Part shown: positions 32,396-42,585 of the stretch, piece by piece | Position numbering within the stretch: position 1 is the stretch's first letter | Layout: the number at the start of each line of letters is the position of its first letter | Origin: Thoreauomyces humboldtii | Taxonomy: Eukaryota; Chytridiomycota; Chytridiomycetes; Spizellomycetales; Powellomycetaceae | DNA length: 64,000 nucleotides | NCBI GenBank assembly: GCA_027596035.1 | Contig: JADGJA010000015.1 | Span: 1-64,000, forward strand | Direction: 5' to 3' | The notes under the pieces: model-generated | What the model saw: only the letters and a program-made list of their open reading frames with translations | Told to the model about the DNA's origin: nothing | Databases searched by the model: none | Program-made: the position numbers and the translations under genes

Positions 32396-33820
32396 ATGAC
32401 AGAGTTTCCGACGAGCTCGGCAGACGTCGCCCATTGGCTCGAGGTTAGCGGGTTTGGGGCATACGGGCATACTTTTATGGGTGGGTGTGGCTTTCCCATG
32501 CAGGAGGTTTCGGCAATGAACTGACATCAACTCGTAGAGAACGACATTGCTGGCGACGTCCTTCTTCGCGTTGACCATGCTCTCCTGCAAGAGCTCGGAG
32601 TGCGCTCCATCGGGCATCGAATACACATTTTGCGAGCCATATGCGGCCTCAAGATTGATTTGGGACTTCCTTTCGAACTTGATGACTATTACTTTGATCC
32701 TACCTCTGGTAACCCTGCCTGAAATGGGAGAGGGATCTTTAGGATCCTAATTCCTGACGGCGAGTCTTCTAGGTGCAGCAGGGACATATGAGCAGATTCT
32801 AGGATCGCGAGAAGCTGCACAGCAAAGTATGTATATCACTTGATCTCGAGCGACGCTTTTGCTCTGGACGCGATCTCATCAGCGTGTTTACGGTTTAGCA
32901 AACGCTCTCCAAACCTTGGCAGCTCAAGTAGAGAGTCTTTCAGAGGACTTGCGAAAAATTCGAGAGGAGCTGCATACGGTATGGGACCCGGTATTCGGGA
33001 CCACGAAGAAACCTGCGCTCGGTCCTCACATCCGCTCGGTAATCTGGCAGGAACCTGATCGGCGAGGACCCGTAGCGCGAGGGACCTTGAGGAGATTGCT
33101 TACAGTTCCAAATACAAAAGAAGCAGTTAAAAGGAGTCACACGACGGGTCCACGGTCACCAGGGGTGCGTGCGTTTACTGCCTTCTCTCCGTTTCTGATT
33201 CGACGCTCTAAACCGTCTTCTCCCAGGTTTCGAAGCTCTCCGCCATGCGCGTGTACACTGATAGCAAACTAAACCGCGAAAACGAACCCTACAAGACCGT
33301 ACAGCTTTCGCATCTGGACACCATCGTCGAGATCATTCCCGAGGTCCTCCGGAAGTACAAGATTGAGGACGACTGGCAGAATTACGCCCTCATCCTGAGG
33401 GATCGGGTAGCCAACGTGGAGCGTCCTCTGTCCACCGACGAGAAACCCCTGTGCATTCTTCAGGAGAACCGCAACGCCAGGTTCGTCCTCAAACATCTCA
33501 AGTCCCGCCCGCATCGAGCTCCGACCCGAGGCGCCACCGCCAACCTGCCCGTCGTGGAACCCGGAAGTCCGAGCGGTGGAACACCCACCGTCGCCGTGTA
33601 CGAGTACAACGCTGCGGCTCCCGACGAGCTGTCGGTAACCATAGGAGACCGATTCGTCGTCTTCTCCCAACACGAGGGTTGGTGCATAGCGACCAAAGAT
33701 GGCAAGACGGGTTGGGTGCCGTCCGGTACGCTCAGGAAAGTCGATCCGGACGATGAGCTCCCGTCACCCTTGCAGACGAAAAGCGGAACCCGTTTTGGCG
33801 GCCCTCCGCTGAGTGCATGA
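32396..33820 (+). CDS. ubc2: Ubc2/Ste50-type MAPK adaptor (SAM-RA-SH3)
   Basis: Adaptor linking Ras-type and Cdc42 signals to the Ste11 MAPKKK in pheromone and osmostress pathways. Five exons (32396-32480, 32538-32708, 32773-32826, 32899-33164, 33227-33820) close in phase to 389 aa. The SAM domain is at about 8-75 (DVAHWLEVSGFGAYGHTF-ENDIAGDVLLRVDHALLQELGV). A short helical linker (ALQTLAAQVESLSEDLRKIREEL) follows. The RA domain is at about 195-280 (MRVYTDSKLNRENEPYKTVQL...DDWQNYALI). The C-terminal SH3 domain is at about 310-370 (AVYEYNAAAPDELSVTIGDRFVV...GWCIATKDGKTGWVPSGTL). Yeast Ste50 lacks an SH3; basidiomycete Ubc2 proteins have one, which supports the taxonomic call. Here there is a single SH3. 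Confidence 0.9.
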
Positions 33821-33879
33821 CTCGTACATAGCCTAGCAGTTTATTACCTAGCTTCAAGTAGAGACCGATATGTTGAGAA

Positions 33880-34110
33880 GATAGATGCGTAGCAGGATTC
33901 AAAGTAAAGGTTTCACGTCCTATAGAAGCGCCTTGGGCTCGGCAGGAGAGCTCGCATAAGCCTTGGGAAACCTTTCCGGCGCCCTCCTTTCCACCATCCG
34001 CTTGTCCAGTGTCACGTCCACTGCCAAGGCATGTGCTATCCTCTCGTTTTCCGGAGGCGGGACCAGAGTCAACCGACATACTGTCTGGAGAAGCGCCTGA
34101 CATGACATGT
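33880..34110 (-). pseudogene. Partial copy of the 3' end of pdx1
   Basis: The minus-strand frame ending at 33920 reads ALAVDVTLDKRMVERRAPERF and ends SPAEPKALL. The real pdx1 gene ends ALAVDLTVDKRVVDRRTAEKF...SLAEPKALL. The 3' flanks also match: GATAGATGCGTAGCAG is found at about 33881 and 38683, and CTATAGAAGCGCCTTGGGCTC at about 33920 and 38743. Upstream of about 34110 the similarity to pdx1 fades, and the matching SFYTGSASGE region is frame-broken here. It is therefore a diverged fragment, not a gene. It lies in the same orientation 4.8 kb from its source. Confidence 0.75.
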
Positions 34111-34280
34111 GCGTCCCTGACGGGGCACCACGATACGCCCAGGAGTACACGGCAGGTCTGTCGAAGTCTTGGCTGTCCGGTCGTTTCGGACTATAAAGAA
34201 ATCCTGGGGAAAACAGGAACAAGAAGGACCAAGGCTCAATGAAAAAAAACCCATCTCTCAGCATCCCGATCTCCCACGCA

Positions 34281-35652
34281 ATGCCCGCAACGATGGACCC
34301 TCTCGTCTCCCTCCTCGCTGATATTACCAACTCGGCTGTTGTATACGGCGCGCTTCAGCAGGCTGGCGACAAGCGGGATGCCATCAGTCGGACCGTCGAT
34401 GAGGTCCAAAAATATAAACACGCGAATCCACTGTTACTTGAAGAGCTCTGTATGTTGGTTGTGGTCGATGCGTCTCCCCATCATCCAATGCTGACAAAGT
34501 GTGATTCAGACACTGACCAGCGTCACGCTGTAAAGCATTGGGAAAATCTCCTTGCCCAGCGGAATCTAGGCCTTGAAAAGCTTGCCTCACGACTCGGAGC
34601 TGCCATTGACGCTACGGTCGCAGCAAAGCTCAAGGATGCCCTTTCTAATACTGCCGAGGAAGTAAAGAAAAAGGATCAACGCTTGGCGGTTCAAATCGAG
34701 GAGTTGAGACTTGAACGTCAGGTATCTATGCGATGCAAGGGGTGCGCGCTTCATCTCATTTCTGAACTTGATCTTGTCGAAGCGGGACAAAGCCGAACGG
34801 CAGTGGATCGAAGCCCAGGTTGTGCGCCTCGACAAGGAGCTCTCTCGTTTGGAAGTTCAGCTCAGCCAGCAAGAAAAGGATCACCAGAAAGCGATACAGC
34901 AAAACGAAAAGGATCATGGAAAAGCCCTCCTTGACCTTGAGCAACGACTCACCTCGCATGCAAGGTATCGCGAGAAGACCATCATCAGCGAATCTTTGGC
35001 CAAACATTCTCAGCTTGAAACCAGTGTCAAAACTATGAAGACGGATCTTGAGCAGAACCTTCAGGGCCGCGTCGAGAAGCTGCGCTCCCAGATATCCTCT
35101 TTGCAAATTGCACCTGGAAGCAACAGTTATAGCGAGGAAAAGGCAAGACAGACCCTCGCCGCGGAGCCCGCCCTGGCATTCTCAAAATCCCGGTCAACCC
35201 TGCACCAACCGGATGGTCCTCAGTCTCATGAACGAGCTCGGAGTGGCAACGGGCGGCTGGCTGCATCATTATCTCCGTGCAAGGCCGACGGTCAAAGTAA
35301 GGGCAGTCCATCCTGGGTCTTGGATCAAATAAACAATTTTGAGAGACGAATCACTGCCCTGGAATTGCAAACTGTTGACGTTCAACGAATGGGGCAAGGC
35401 ATTACCCGCTTCTACTCAAAGGTTCGTATTGCAAACAGTACCAAAGTTGTCTCTGCTTATACAGATTTTTAGATGGAACGATGCACGAAATTAACTGCGC
35501 TTGCAATTGACAAGCAACGCGCGGATCTTGGTGTCATGCAATCAACGCTGAACGCAACAATCCGACGCCAATTGGAGGGGAGCTCCGCTCATGCCGGTTC
35601 GGGAACGGGCAGGGGAAACGGGGATGGGAAGGCACGACAAATAGGAACTTGA
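34281..35652 (+). CDS. Coiled-coil protein of unknown function
   Basis: Four exons (34281-34449, 34510-34721, 34783-35421, 35473-35652) close in phase to 399 aa. The N-terminus (MPATMDPLVSLLADITNSAVVYGALQQAG) is helical. Residues ~75-260 form heptad-rich coiled coil (NTAEEVKKKDQRLAVQIEELRLERQ; DKELSRLEVQLSQQEKDHQKAIQQNEKDHGKALLDLEQRL). A Ser-rich segment, another helix and a Gly/Arg-rich tail follow. No catalytic motif or membrane segment is seen. The last exon has a second, diverged copy at about 37098-37290. The gene lies between the pdx1 fragment and the repeat region, so it may be a recent or lineage-specific gene. The ATG at 34239 is an alternative start. Confidence 0.6.
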
Positions 35653-35690
35653 CAAGAATCAAGCAACAACCAAGCGACTTCAGAAAGGAT
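35507..35690 (+). repeat. Duplicated last exon and 3' flank of the coiled-coil gene, copy 1
   Basis: This segment (coding LGVMQSTLNATIRRQ and the 3' flank GGAACTTGACAAGAATCAAG) is repeated in the same orientation at about 37098-37290 at high identity. Confidence 0.75.
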
Positions 35691-35847
35691 TCTAGAACAA
35701 ATTCTGCAACTATACAGTACGACCGAAAGGAGTACTCGCGGGAACGACACCTCCGACGCCAAGATATATAAATCTATGGCGGGCAAAACCATTAAGTCAT
35801 CAAAGGGCGCCTGCCAGCAAGCATATACCTCACATAATATCGGCTGC

Positions 35848-35868
35848 TATGGGGCTTCCGACGCCCCA
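35848..35868. repeat. Small perfect palindromic hairpin
   Basis: ATGGGGC and GCCCCAT flank a 7-base loop (TTCCGAC). It lies at the left edge of the repeat region. Confidence 0.5.
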
Positions 35869-35899
35869 TGGCAGTAATATACCAAGCTGGAAGCAGACG

Positions 35900-36580
35900 T
35901 TGTTCGTTACATCAAATTTTCAAAGGGCAACAACACGAACCTCCTTACAATGTAATCCTCATCGCAGTGCCTTCCGCAGCCTGAACCCTTCTGTCTCCAA
36001 GCAATCGCAACAATTGCATCGCGTAAAATTCATCATTTCCGGACTGCCCGCAGTGAGGCCGCTCTTCCGCCGTTCATTGAAAGCATTACGTGGAAACGTG
36101 TTGCGTGCATGTGCCGACATACCAGCCTTCCCTCTCGCCCAAGATGTACGCCTTCTTCTGCGTCAGACGTCCACCTTGTGTCAGATGTCTACCCGCATCG
36201 GATGCCTGCTACGTCCGTAAGGAGCCGTCTTTTGCCCGGCAGCCGAGGTGCACAGCGGCTTATCACGCACTTCACCCGGCGGTCAGGAAGGACGTGCAGG
36301 TGTGCCGGAATCATGTTGCCACAAGTTAATGCATAACAAAGAAGGACATGGCTGCAACTTTTCCTTACAACAAATACCTTCTCCGGATGCCCATGTCGCA
36401 CTCGTGCATACAACTCAGTTTCCCGGCCCGCTCAATGTTTACGCTTCATGCTACGTCTGAAGTGTACCCATACGTCTGTCACCCTGATATACCAAGTGTG
36501 CGGCGGTATATACTCGGCGCATCAGTTTCCCAAAAGCCAACAACACAAACATTGCTACACAACACTCTTTCTTGCATCCA
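35900..36580 (+). repeat. Long diverged direct repeat, copy 1
   Basis: This matches 37955-38565 along its whole length, including CATCATTTCCGGACTGC, TTTCCCGGCCCGCTCAATGTTTAC and CTGATATACCA.GTGTGC.GCGG. The copies lie about 2.05 kb apart. No intact frame is conserved in both copies. Confidence 0.7.
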
Positions 36581-37600
36581 TTTCTGGAATGTTGTCTGTC
36601 TTGGAATTCTTGCAACAATCTCTTTGTCGCAACAACATCTACTGCGCACCGCGAACAGCGGGTTCGCCATTTCGCCGTCCATTTAACGCTTTGACCGGAG
36701 GCATACAAAGCACATTCCCGTCTGTTCAAAGTTTCCACTATGTGCTATGTTTGACGTACTTCCCAGACGTTAATGATCGTGATATACCAAGCATGTGGTA
36801 AACATGTTCTCTGCGCAGCAATACCCAAACGGCATCAACACGAGCATTATCAGACTGTCTTGTCTGCATTTCCCACTACAATGCTGTCCATATTGTATCC
36901 GAGTTCTGGCAACAACCAAAGTGCGGCAAAAACATTTACGCCGCACTGCAAACAGCGGGTCCGCTGCTTCGCCGCTCAACGAATACGTTGTCCGGAAGCT
37001 CATCTTGCCCACGTGCTTGCGAAGGGGACTCCCTGTCAATCAACGTTTCCACATGATGCTTTGTCGGTATTCATCCCAGATCTGTGATAAACCGACCTGT
37101 GGCAAGCAACGCGAGGATCTTGGTATCATGGAATCATCGCTGAACGCAACAATCCGACGCCAATTTGAGCGGAGCTCCGCTCTTGCCGGTTCGGAGGTGT
37201 GACCCGGAACGGGCGGGGGAATCGGGGATGGGAAGGCACGACAAACAGGAACTTGACAAGAAACAAGCAACAACCACGCAAGTGTGGCAGAGACCGCCGG
37301 CTGCGCATCAAGTTCCCGAACGGCAACAACACGAGCATCGCGAGACGGGTGGCAATGCATTGCATTGCCAAACGTGTGGCCAAAACGTACCCTCTGCGCA
37401 GCAAATGCTCAAACTGCAACACCACGAACATTGCCAGACTATGCTTTAGCTTGCATTTCCCGCCGCAGCACTGTCTGTGTTGTATTCACGTTCTTGCGGC
37501 AATCTCATTGCCACAAAAACTGTGATTCTGCACCGCAAACAGCGGGTCGGCCGTTCCGTCGTTTAACAATCACGCTACCCGGAAGCGAAGCCCATCTTGT
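36520..37600 (+). repeat. Degenerate tandem units of about 300 bp
   Basis: The markers GGCAACAACACGAAC and GCAAACAGCGGGTC recur in this order. The first is at about 36537, 36833, 37321 and 37414, with further copies at 35929 and 37979. The second is at about 36648, 36948 and 37530. In one plus-strand frame the units read NNT(N/S)I..., then RTANSGS.., suggesting decay of a coding repeat. In the reverse frame the same marker reads MLVLLPFG. No unit is open throughout. Confidence 0.55.
37098..37290 (+). pseudogene. Second copy of the coiled-coil gene's last exon
   Basis: The frame reads KQREDLGIMESSLNATIRRQFERSSALAGSEV and stops, against KQRADLGVMQSTLNATIRRQLEGSSAHAGSG in the gene at 35507-35652. 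The flanking sequence (GGAACTTGACAAGAAACAAGCAA) also matches. No upstream exons are found, so it is a fragment embedded in the repeat array. Confidence 0.7.
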
Positions 37601-37954
37601 GCACGTGCAGACACACCGTTGTCCCTCCCGCTTGGGATTTACCGTGCACGCTACGTCTGACGTGCACCGGCTATCTTGATGCCTGGGAGATACTCAACGT
37701 GTGACAGACAACGTCTGCTGCGCATCAAACGGCAACGACATGAGTTTCCTTACCCTAAGATGCTTTCCCTTCTTCGACTGGGACTGTTCTGTCCCCATGT
37801 CTATTGCGCACCTCAAGCAGCCGGCCCCCTGTTTCGCCGATCAAACGCGTTACCTAAGCTCATTGCGTGTCCGGGCAGACAAAACAGCTTTTCTCCCGCT
37901 CGCAAAGTTCCTTACGTCGGACGTCCACCCGATATCTCCATGCCTGTGAAATAT

Positions 37955-38600
37955 TCTCTGCGCAGCAAATTCCGAAACGGTAACAACACGAACCTCTCTG
38001 CCCTACAATCTTCATCGCATTCTTTTCAGCAGCCCATCCGATCTGTGGCCAAGCAATCGTTGCCGCATACCCATCATTTCCGGACTGCGCGCAGCGGGGC
38101 TGCTGTTCCGCGGTTCTTCAAACACGTTATGTGGAAGCGCGCCGTGTGCAACGTGCAGATACCTTAGACTCCCCTCTCGCTCAAGGTTTACACCACATGC
38201 TGCGTCAGCCGTCCACCTCGCGTTAGATGTCTACCCTTGTTAGGCGTTAAGCGTCCCACCGAGGTGCACAGCGGTGTATCATGCACTTCACCCGGGGGCC
38301 AGGAAGGCGTCATAAACAAATAAGGACAGTGGCTGCAGCTTTTCTTCACAACCAACACGTTCTCCGGATTCCATTGTCGTACTCGTGCAAACGACACAGT
38401 TTCCCGGCCCGCTCAATGTTTACACCTCATGCTACGTCTGACGTGTACCCGTACGTCGGCGACCCTGATATACCAGGTGTGCAGCGGTTTATACTCGGCG
38501 CATCAAATTCCCAAAAGGCAACAACACAAACATTGCTACACAATACACTTTCTTGCATCCGGAGGCGGAGGTGTACAGCGGCGCGCCGGGCAATTCACCC
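37955..38600 (+). repeat. Long diverged direct repeat, copy 2
   Basis: Second copy of 35900-36580. Its right edge (38560-38600) begins a third partial copy of the internal segment GAGGTGTACAGCGGC, so the array was probably extended by unequal exchange. It ends about 80 bp before the pdx1 3' flank. Confidence 0.7.
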
Positions 38601-38742
38601 CGTCAAATAGGAAGGGGATCGCAGCTGAGGATCAATTCTCAGGAAGGGCGAGGCATCTTTTGAGTAGTGCGATAAAACGATGATAGATGCGTAGCAGAAT
38701 GGGGCCCCCGGGGGATGTACATGAAAGAAGAGGGTCCATGTT

Positions 38743-40162
38743 CTATAGAAGCGCCTTGGGCTCAGCCAGAGAGCCCTCCCACACCTTGAGAAACTTCTCC
38801 GCCGTCCTCCTATCCACTACCCGCTTGTCCACCGTCAAGTCCACCGCCAAGGCGTATTCCATCCCGGTCTCGCATTCTCCAGAGGCCGAACCCGTGTAAA
38901 ACGACGTACCGCCCGGAGGTGCTGCCAGGAAGTCAATATCGTCCGTGATCGAAGGTTTCTGAGGCTTCTTCGTAGATTCCAGCACCAGGTTAGCTTTTGG
39001 TGGACTTGTCGACTTGGACGAGGTGGAAGGCGTGTTTTTCGAAGAGACGGACGAGGACAAAAAGTCGAAGAGATCGTCGCTGCGGCTGCCTTTGACATTT
39101 CCGCTGCTGGGAGCCTTGCGGATGGAACCAAGAGAAAGGATGACAGGTTCGGTGGCAGTGGGATACGGGCTGACACCAACGGATGGCGCGAGCACCGCAT
39201 CGTAAAGACTGAATATCGGACTAGACGCGACTTGGCGATCGTCCTATACAAACCGCTTCAGCACAAGAATTGCACCACTCTGCCTCGGCCTGCGGTCAAA
39301 CCTTGAACATCTTGTTGATCTTCACGCCCCCGACTTTCTCGGATTTCGCGAGAAGCATGCGTGAACTTCCGAGCGGTGAGAGACGGCTGATCAAGACCTG
39401 GGGACTGTCAAGAGGCTTCTTGGCGTTGGCAGATGCGTCCCATTGCGCGTTGGCTGACAAGTAGAACCCGCGTCAGGGACGATACAAAGCAGCTATGCTG
39501 TCTCTTCCGTCTACCTTCAGGAACCGCTTGCAATGCCAGCACGGTGGCACGGGTAAATAGATCGCTGACAGAAAGAGACGCCTGGTATTCGTCTATGCTG
39601 GGAAGATCAGTACAAAGAACCTTCCACCATACGCAACTTCTCGAGCCCACCATTGTAATTTTTGACAAAGGTCACAAGGTCATTGACGACAACCCTGGCT
39701 CCGTAATATGCAGCTGCGACGGGCTCTTCCGCCAGATTGCTCTCCGATCCCGTGTCCCTGCTACCTTCCGGCGCGGCTACGCTCTGACCCAGAATGGAAG
39801 GATTTGCAAGGAACCGCAAAACATCTCCTTTCAATAGATTGTTCTTTGGTCCTGAAGCCGAGTGTTAGCTCGTTGCCATTCCGGGGCGACGCGGAGGGCG
39901 GACCATTTGTACCTGATCGTGGAAGCCGCTTCAAGGTTCCTTCATCGATATTCTTAGCGCCGACGAGGAAGGCGACTGCTGGGGAAAGAACTTCGGCGAC
40001 GGCGGACGAAGTGGACGCGGCTCTCCCTGGAAATGTGATGTGACAGTGAGCTCGGAGCTTCGCGTCGAGGTCAAGTTCCGGGATTGAAACTGCACCTGAC
40101 AAAGGGAGGAGAGCCCGGAACGATGCCTGTGGGACTCTCGCTACAGTGGATCGTAGTAGCAT
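38743..40162 (-). CDS. pdx1: Pyruvate dehydrogenase E3-binding protein (protein X)
   Basis: Structural subunit that docks dihydrolipoamide dehydrogenase (E3) onto the mitochondrial pyruvate dehydrogenase core. Five minus-strand exons (39913-40162, 39633-39851, 39515-39592, 39302-39453, 38743-39243) close in phase to 399 aa. An Arg-rich presequence-like start (MLLRSTVARVPQASFRALL) is followed at about 58-100 by a peripheral subunit-binding domain (SPAVAFLVGAKN...LPRSGPKNNLLKGDVLRFL). The E2-like core follows (AAAYYGARVVVNDL; SVSDLFTRATVLALQAVPEANAQWD; FSLYDAVLAPSVGV..PVILSLGSI; LTVDKRVVDRRTAEKFLK). The E2 catalytic HRxxDG is DKRVVDR here, so His and Gly are lost and it cannot be an active acetyltransferase. 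I find no lipoyl domain (no ETDKA-type motif). A Ser/Pro-rich loop is inserted before the last motif. The 40-nt third intron is short. Confidence 0.85.
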
Positions 40163-40709
40163 CGTTGATGGCCGACGATTTGCCTGCTTGAGAGGGTTCT
40201 TCTGAACAGCAATGAAAGAACTTCGAAGTAGTACTGTATGGTACGTCCCAAATCGATAGGGAGTGGGTGATGACGGCTTCATCAAATCACCAGCCACAAC
40301 GCGCAGCGTTTTTGCTGATCACGACAGATCCAAAAGCAGCAACCAAATTCCCAAAGCAGCAACCACGTTTGCAGTATCAACAGGGGACCATACTGGATTC
40401 ATATTAGTGCAGGGATCTCTGAGACAAGCACAGATCCATCTTGGAGCCATGGACAAGGAAACGCACTGCTTTGCACTTGGCGTAGTGACTGGGACACAGC
40501 CGGTAAACGGGTATGTTCTGGGAAATCTCAGCATCGCTGTCGGAATGTCTTCCTCCATTCCTCCTCCTCTGTGATGTCGGGTTGACATCGTCGTTGCCTG
40601 CAGGTACTCGGCTTTATATAAGGCTACCTGGGGAACTCGGCACGGCATGTGCGAAAAATCGAGACTTCGACAATATCGTAAGGTCTGCATAATCACGGTA
40701 AAGTTCCGT
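40163..40709. other. Spacer between skp1 and pdx1 (both minus strand)
   Basis: 547 bp with no supported gene. The minus-strand frame 40319-40717 has no recognisable domain and overlaps the skp1 3' end. The pdx1 promoter should lie here. Confidence 0.45.
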
Positions 40710-41474
40710 TCAGGCATCAGCAGCCCACTCGTTCTCCCTGTTAAAATGATGTTCTATGAGCGATGTCGTTCATGACAGACCTTTGCCGTCGCCTTAAAGC
40801 TCACCTCCGTATTTGCTCCTCTTCTTCAGGCGTAAAATCATTTTCGATGTTGAACATCTCACGAATCTGCTCTGGGGTCTATGACGGGAGGGCAACGGAG
40901 AGAGAAGGTGAGCGACGGATTGGTCGATGGACAGCCCTCTTTCCATGCATACCTTCCCCTTGATTAGTCCAGCCACTGTCTTGCACCCAAGATCCAGGAG
41001 GAGTTTGATGTCGAGGTAATTTGCGGCCAATATCACTTCGAAAAGCTCTTCATTGCCAACCTTGATGAACTCTGCATCCCAACTGGCGGCCAAAGCGAAC
41101 GGTCATGGGGTTGAACAGAAATATCCTCGTCCGCAAGGTCCACGCAGCACGTACTCGTCGATGTCATCCGGCTTCTTCCGTGCGGACTCGAACGTCTCCC
41201 GCTCCTCCTCGGCTGTGGGAACAGGGTCGTCCTTGTGGTGCTCGCAGAACTCGATCACGCACCTGAGCGTTGAGCCAGAGACGCTAAGACGGCGCATAAG
41301 CTTGGAAGCATTTTTCCCCACATTGAAACCGCTTGTCACTCACTTTGGAAGCGGGATGGGGTCGCTGGCGTCTCCAACGTCCTCCAACATGTTTTTGAGA
41401 AGCATGGAGCGTTCGGCTACAGCCTTCTCCACCGTGAATTGCTCGCCGTCACTGGCAATGAGTACCACCGACAT
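40710..41474 (-). CDS. skp1: Skp1, SCF ubiquitin-ligase core subunit
   Basis: Linker between cullin-1 and F-box proteins in SCF ligases. Five minus-strand exons (41344-41474, 41155-41283, 40953-41091, 40805-40878, 40710-40737) close in phase to 166 aa, the usual length. The N-terminal BTB/POZ fold reads [30 protein letters not shown], then [25 protein letters not shown]. The C-terminal helices that bind F-boxes read [64 protein letters not shown]. All introns have GT-AG ends (GTGAGT, GTACGT, GTATGC, GTGAGC). Fully intact. Confidence 0.97.
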
Positions 41475-41832
41475 CGTAGGGATTGAGCCTCTGACTATGA
41501 TGGTTTCGCTGGAAAGTCGACTAAGAAGAGGCGTTTTGGCGTCAGAGAGTCGCGACGGCTCGAGTTGCGATCTGTAGTTGCTTGTTCGACATGTCAAAAG
41601 CTCAGGAACGAGAAGGTGGTGGTTTTGCAGCGTTTGGGGTTTGGGAGGAACGCCGGAGGCTTGTGCCAGAGTGGCTGTTCCGCTGTCGAACAGTTTGCAC
41701 CAGAAAATATAGCATTTGGCACTCGCCACTATCGTATTGGCCGATCTCCCACCCACACCGTAGAACATCCCCCTCGACGACTCTCCCGAACTTGACGTTC
41801 ATCCGCTTCATTTGGATCCGTAGCGACTCACC
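41475..41832. promoter_or_regulatory. Divergent promoter region of skp1 and mL40
   Basis: 358 bp between the two start codons. No TATA box or repeat stands out. Confidence 0.45.
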
Positions 41833-42414
41833 ATGCTCTGTTTGAAAAGAGCCGCATCTGCCGTCATCACAACCCGCACCTCCGTCCCCCCACCAAAGCC
41901 AGCGAGATGCTGCTGCACCTCCCAACGCTCTTCCTTGTCGACCACAGCCGTGACGCTCGCACGATCAGGCGGAGGAAGTCCCGACGCAGCAAAGAAGGCC
42001 AAGGACGCCACGACCGCCGATAAGCGATACCAACTGATCCGAGAGATGCTCTACGATCGAACCGTGCCGACCACCCCAGCTCGACCCGTCAAGCTTCCCA
42101 CGGCAGAGTCCGTCTCCTGTCCCGTGGTGATCGGAGACTCGACCGTCGCTCAGATGGACACCATCGAGCGCGCATGGGCCATGGAGAAGCAGAAGGAGGC
42201 GGCGGCCAAGGTCGCGGAGCTGAGGGACATGTACGAGAGCATGCGGGAGGCCATGGTGCAGCTCGAGAAGACGGACGTCAGGCTGTTCGAGGCCGCAAAG
42301 GTGGGAGCTGCCAGGAAGGACGTGACCGTCTTCCCTCGCAGGCTGAGGGTGCCCACCGAGACTCCGCCAATAGACGGATGGGATTACGATATGAAGGCTG
42401 GGAACAAGCAGTAA
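41833..42414 (+). CDS. MRPL28: Mitochondrial large-subunit ribosomal protein mL40 (Mrpl28)
   Basis: Structural protein of the mitochondrial 54S/39S ribosomal subunit. Intronless, 193 aa. The N-terminus (MLCLKRAASAVITTRTSV...) is rich in Arg/Ser/Thr with no acidic residue in the first 45 positions, as expected of a mitochondrial presequence. The family core follows: DKRYQLIREMLYDRT, TIERAWAMEKQKEAAAKVAELRDMYESMREAM, LFEAA, then FPRRLRVPTETPPIDGWDYD, the conserved end. Length fits. Divergent from skp1. Confidence 0.85.
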   Translation: MLCLKRAASAVITTRTSVPPPKPARCCCTSQRSSLSTTAVTLARSGGGSPDAAKKAKDATTADKRYQLIREMLYDRTVPTTPARPVKLPTAESVSCPVVIGDSTVAQMDTIERAWAMEKQKEAAAKVAELRDMYESMREAMVQLEKTDVRLFEAAKVGAARKDVTVFPRRLRVPTETPPIDGWDYDMKAGNKQ

Positions 42415-42585
42415 AGGAGCTGCATGGGGGCAGATCCGAAGGAAACGTTTGCGACCAAATAGAATACCTCAGCGCGCTGGTTGTATACAAGGTACTAGCA
42501 ATTCATATATCATATTCGGATGTAGCAGGGACACAGGTCACGGCAGCTCCGTCAGAGAAAACCTGCGCCGAAAAAGATTGTAGAT

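Noticed and set aside
40319..40717. Possible lipoyl-domain exon upstream of pdx1
   Set aside because: The minus-strand frame has no lipoyl-lysine motif (no DKA) and overlaps the skp1 stop region.
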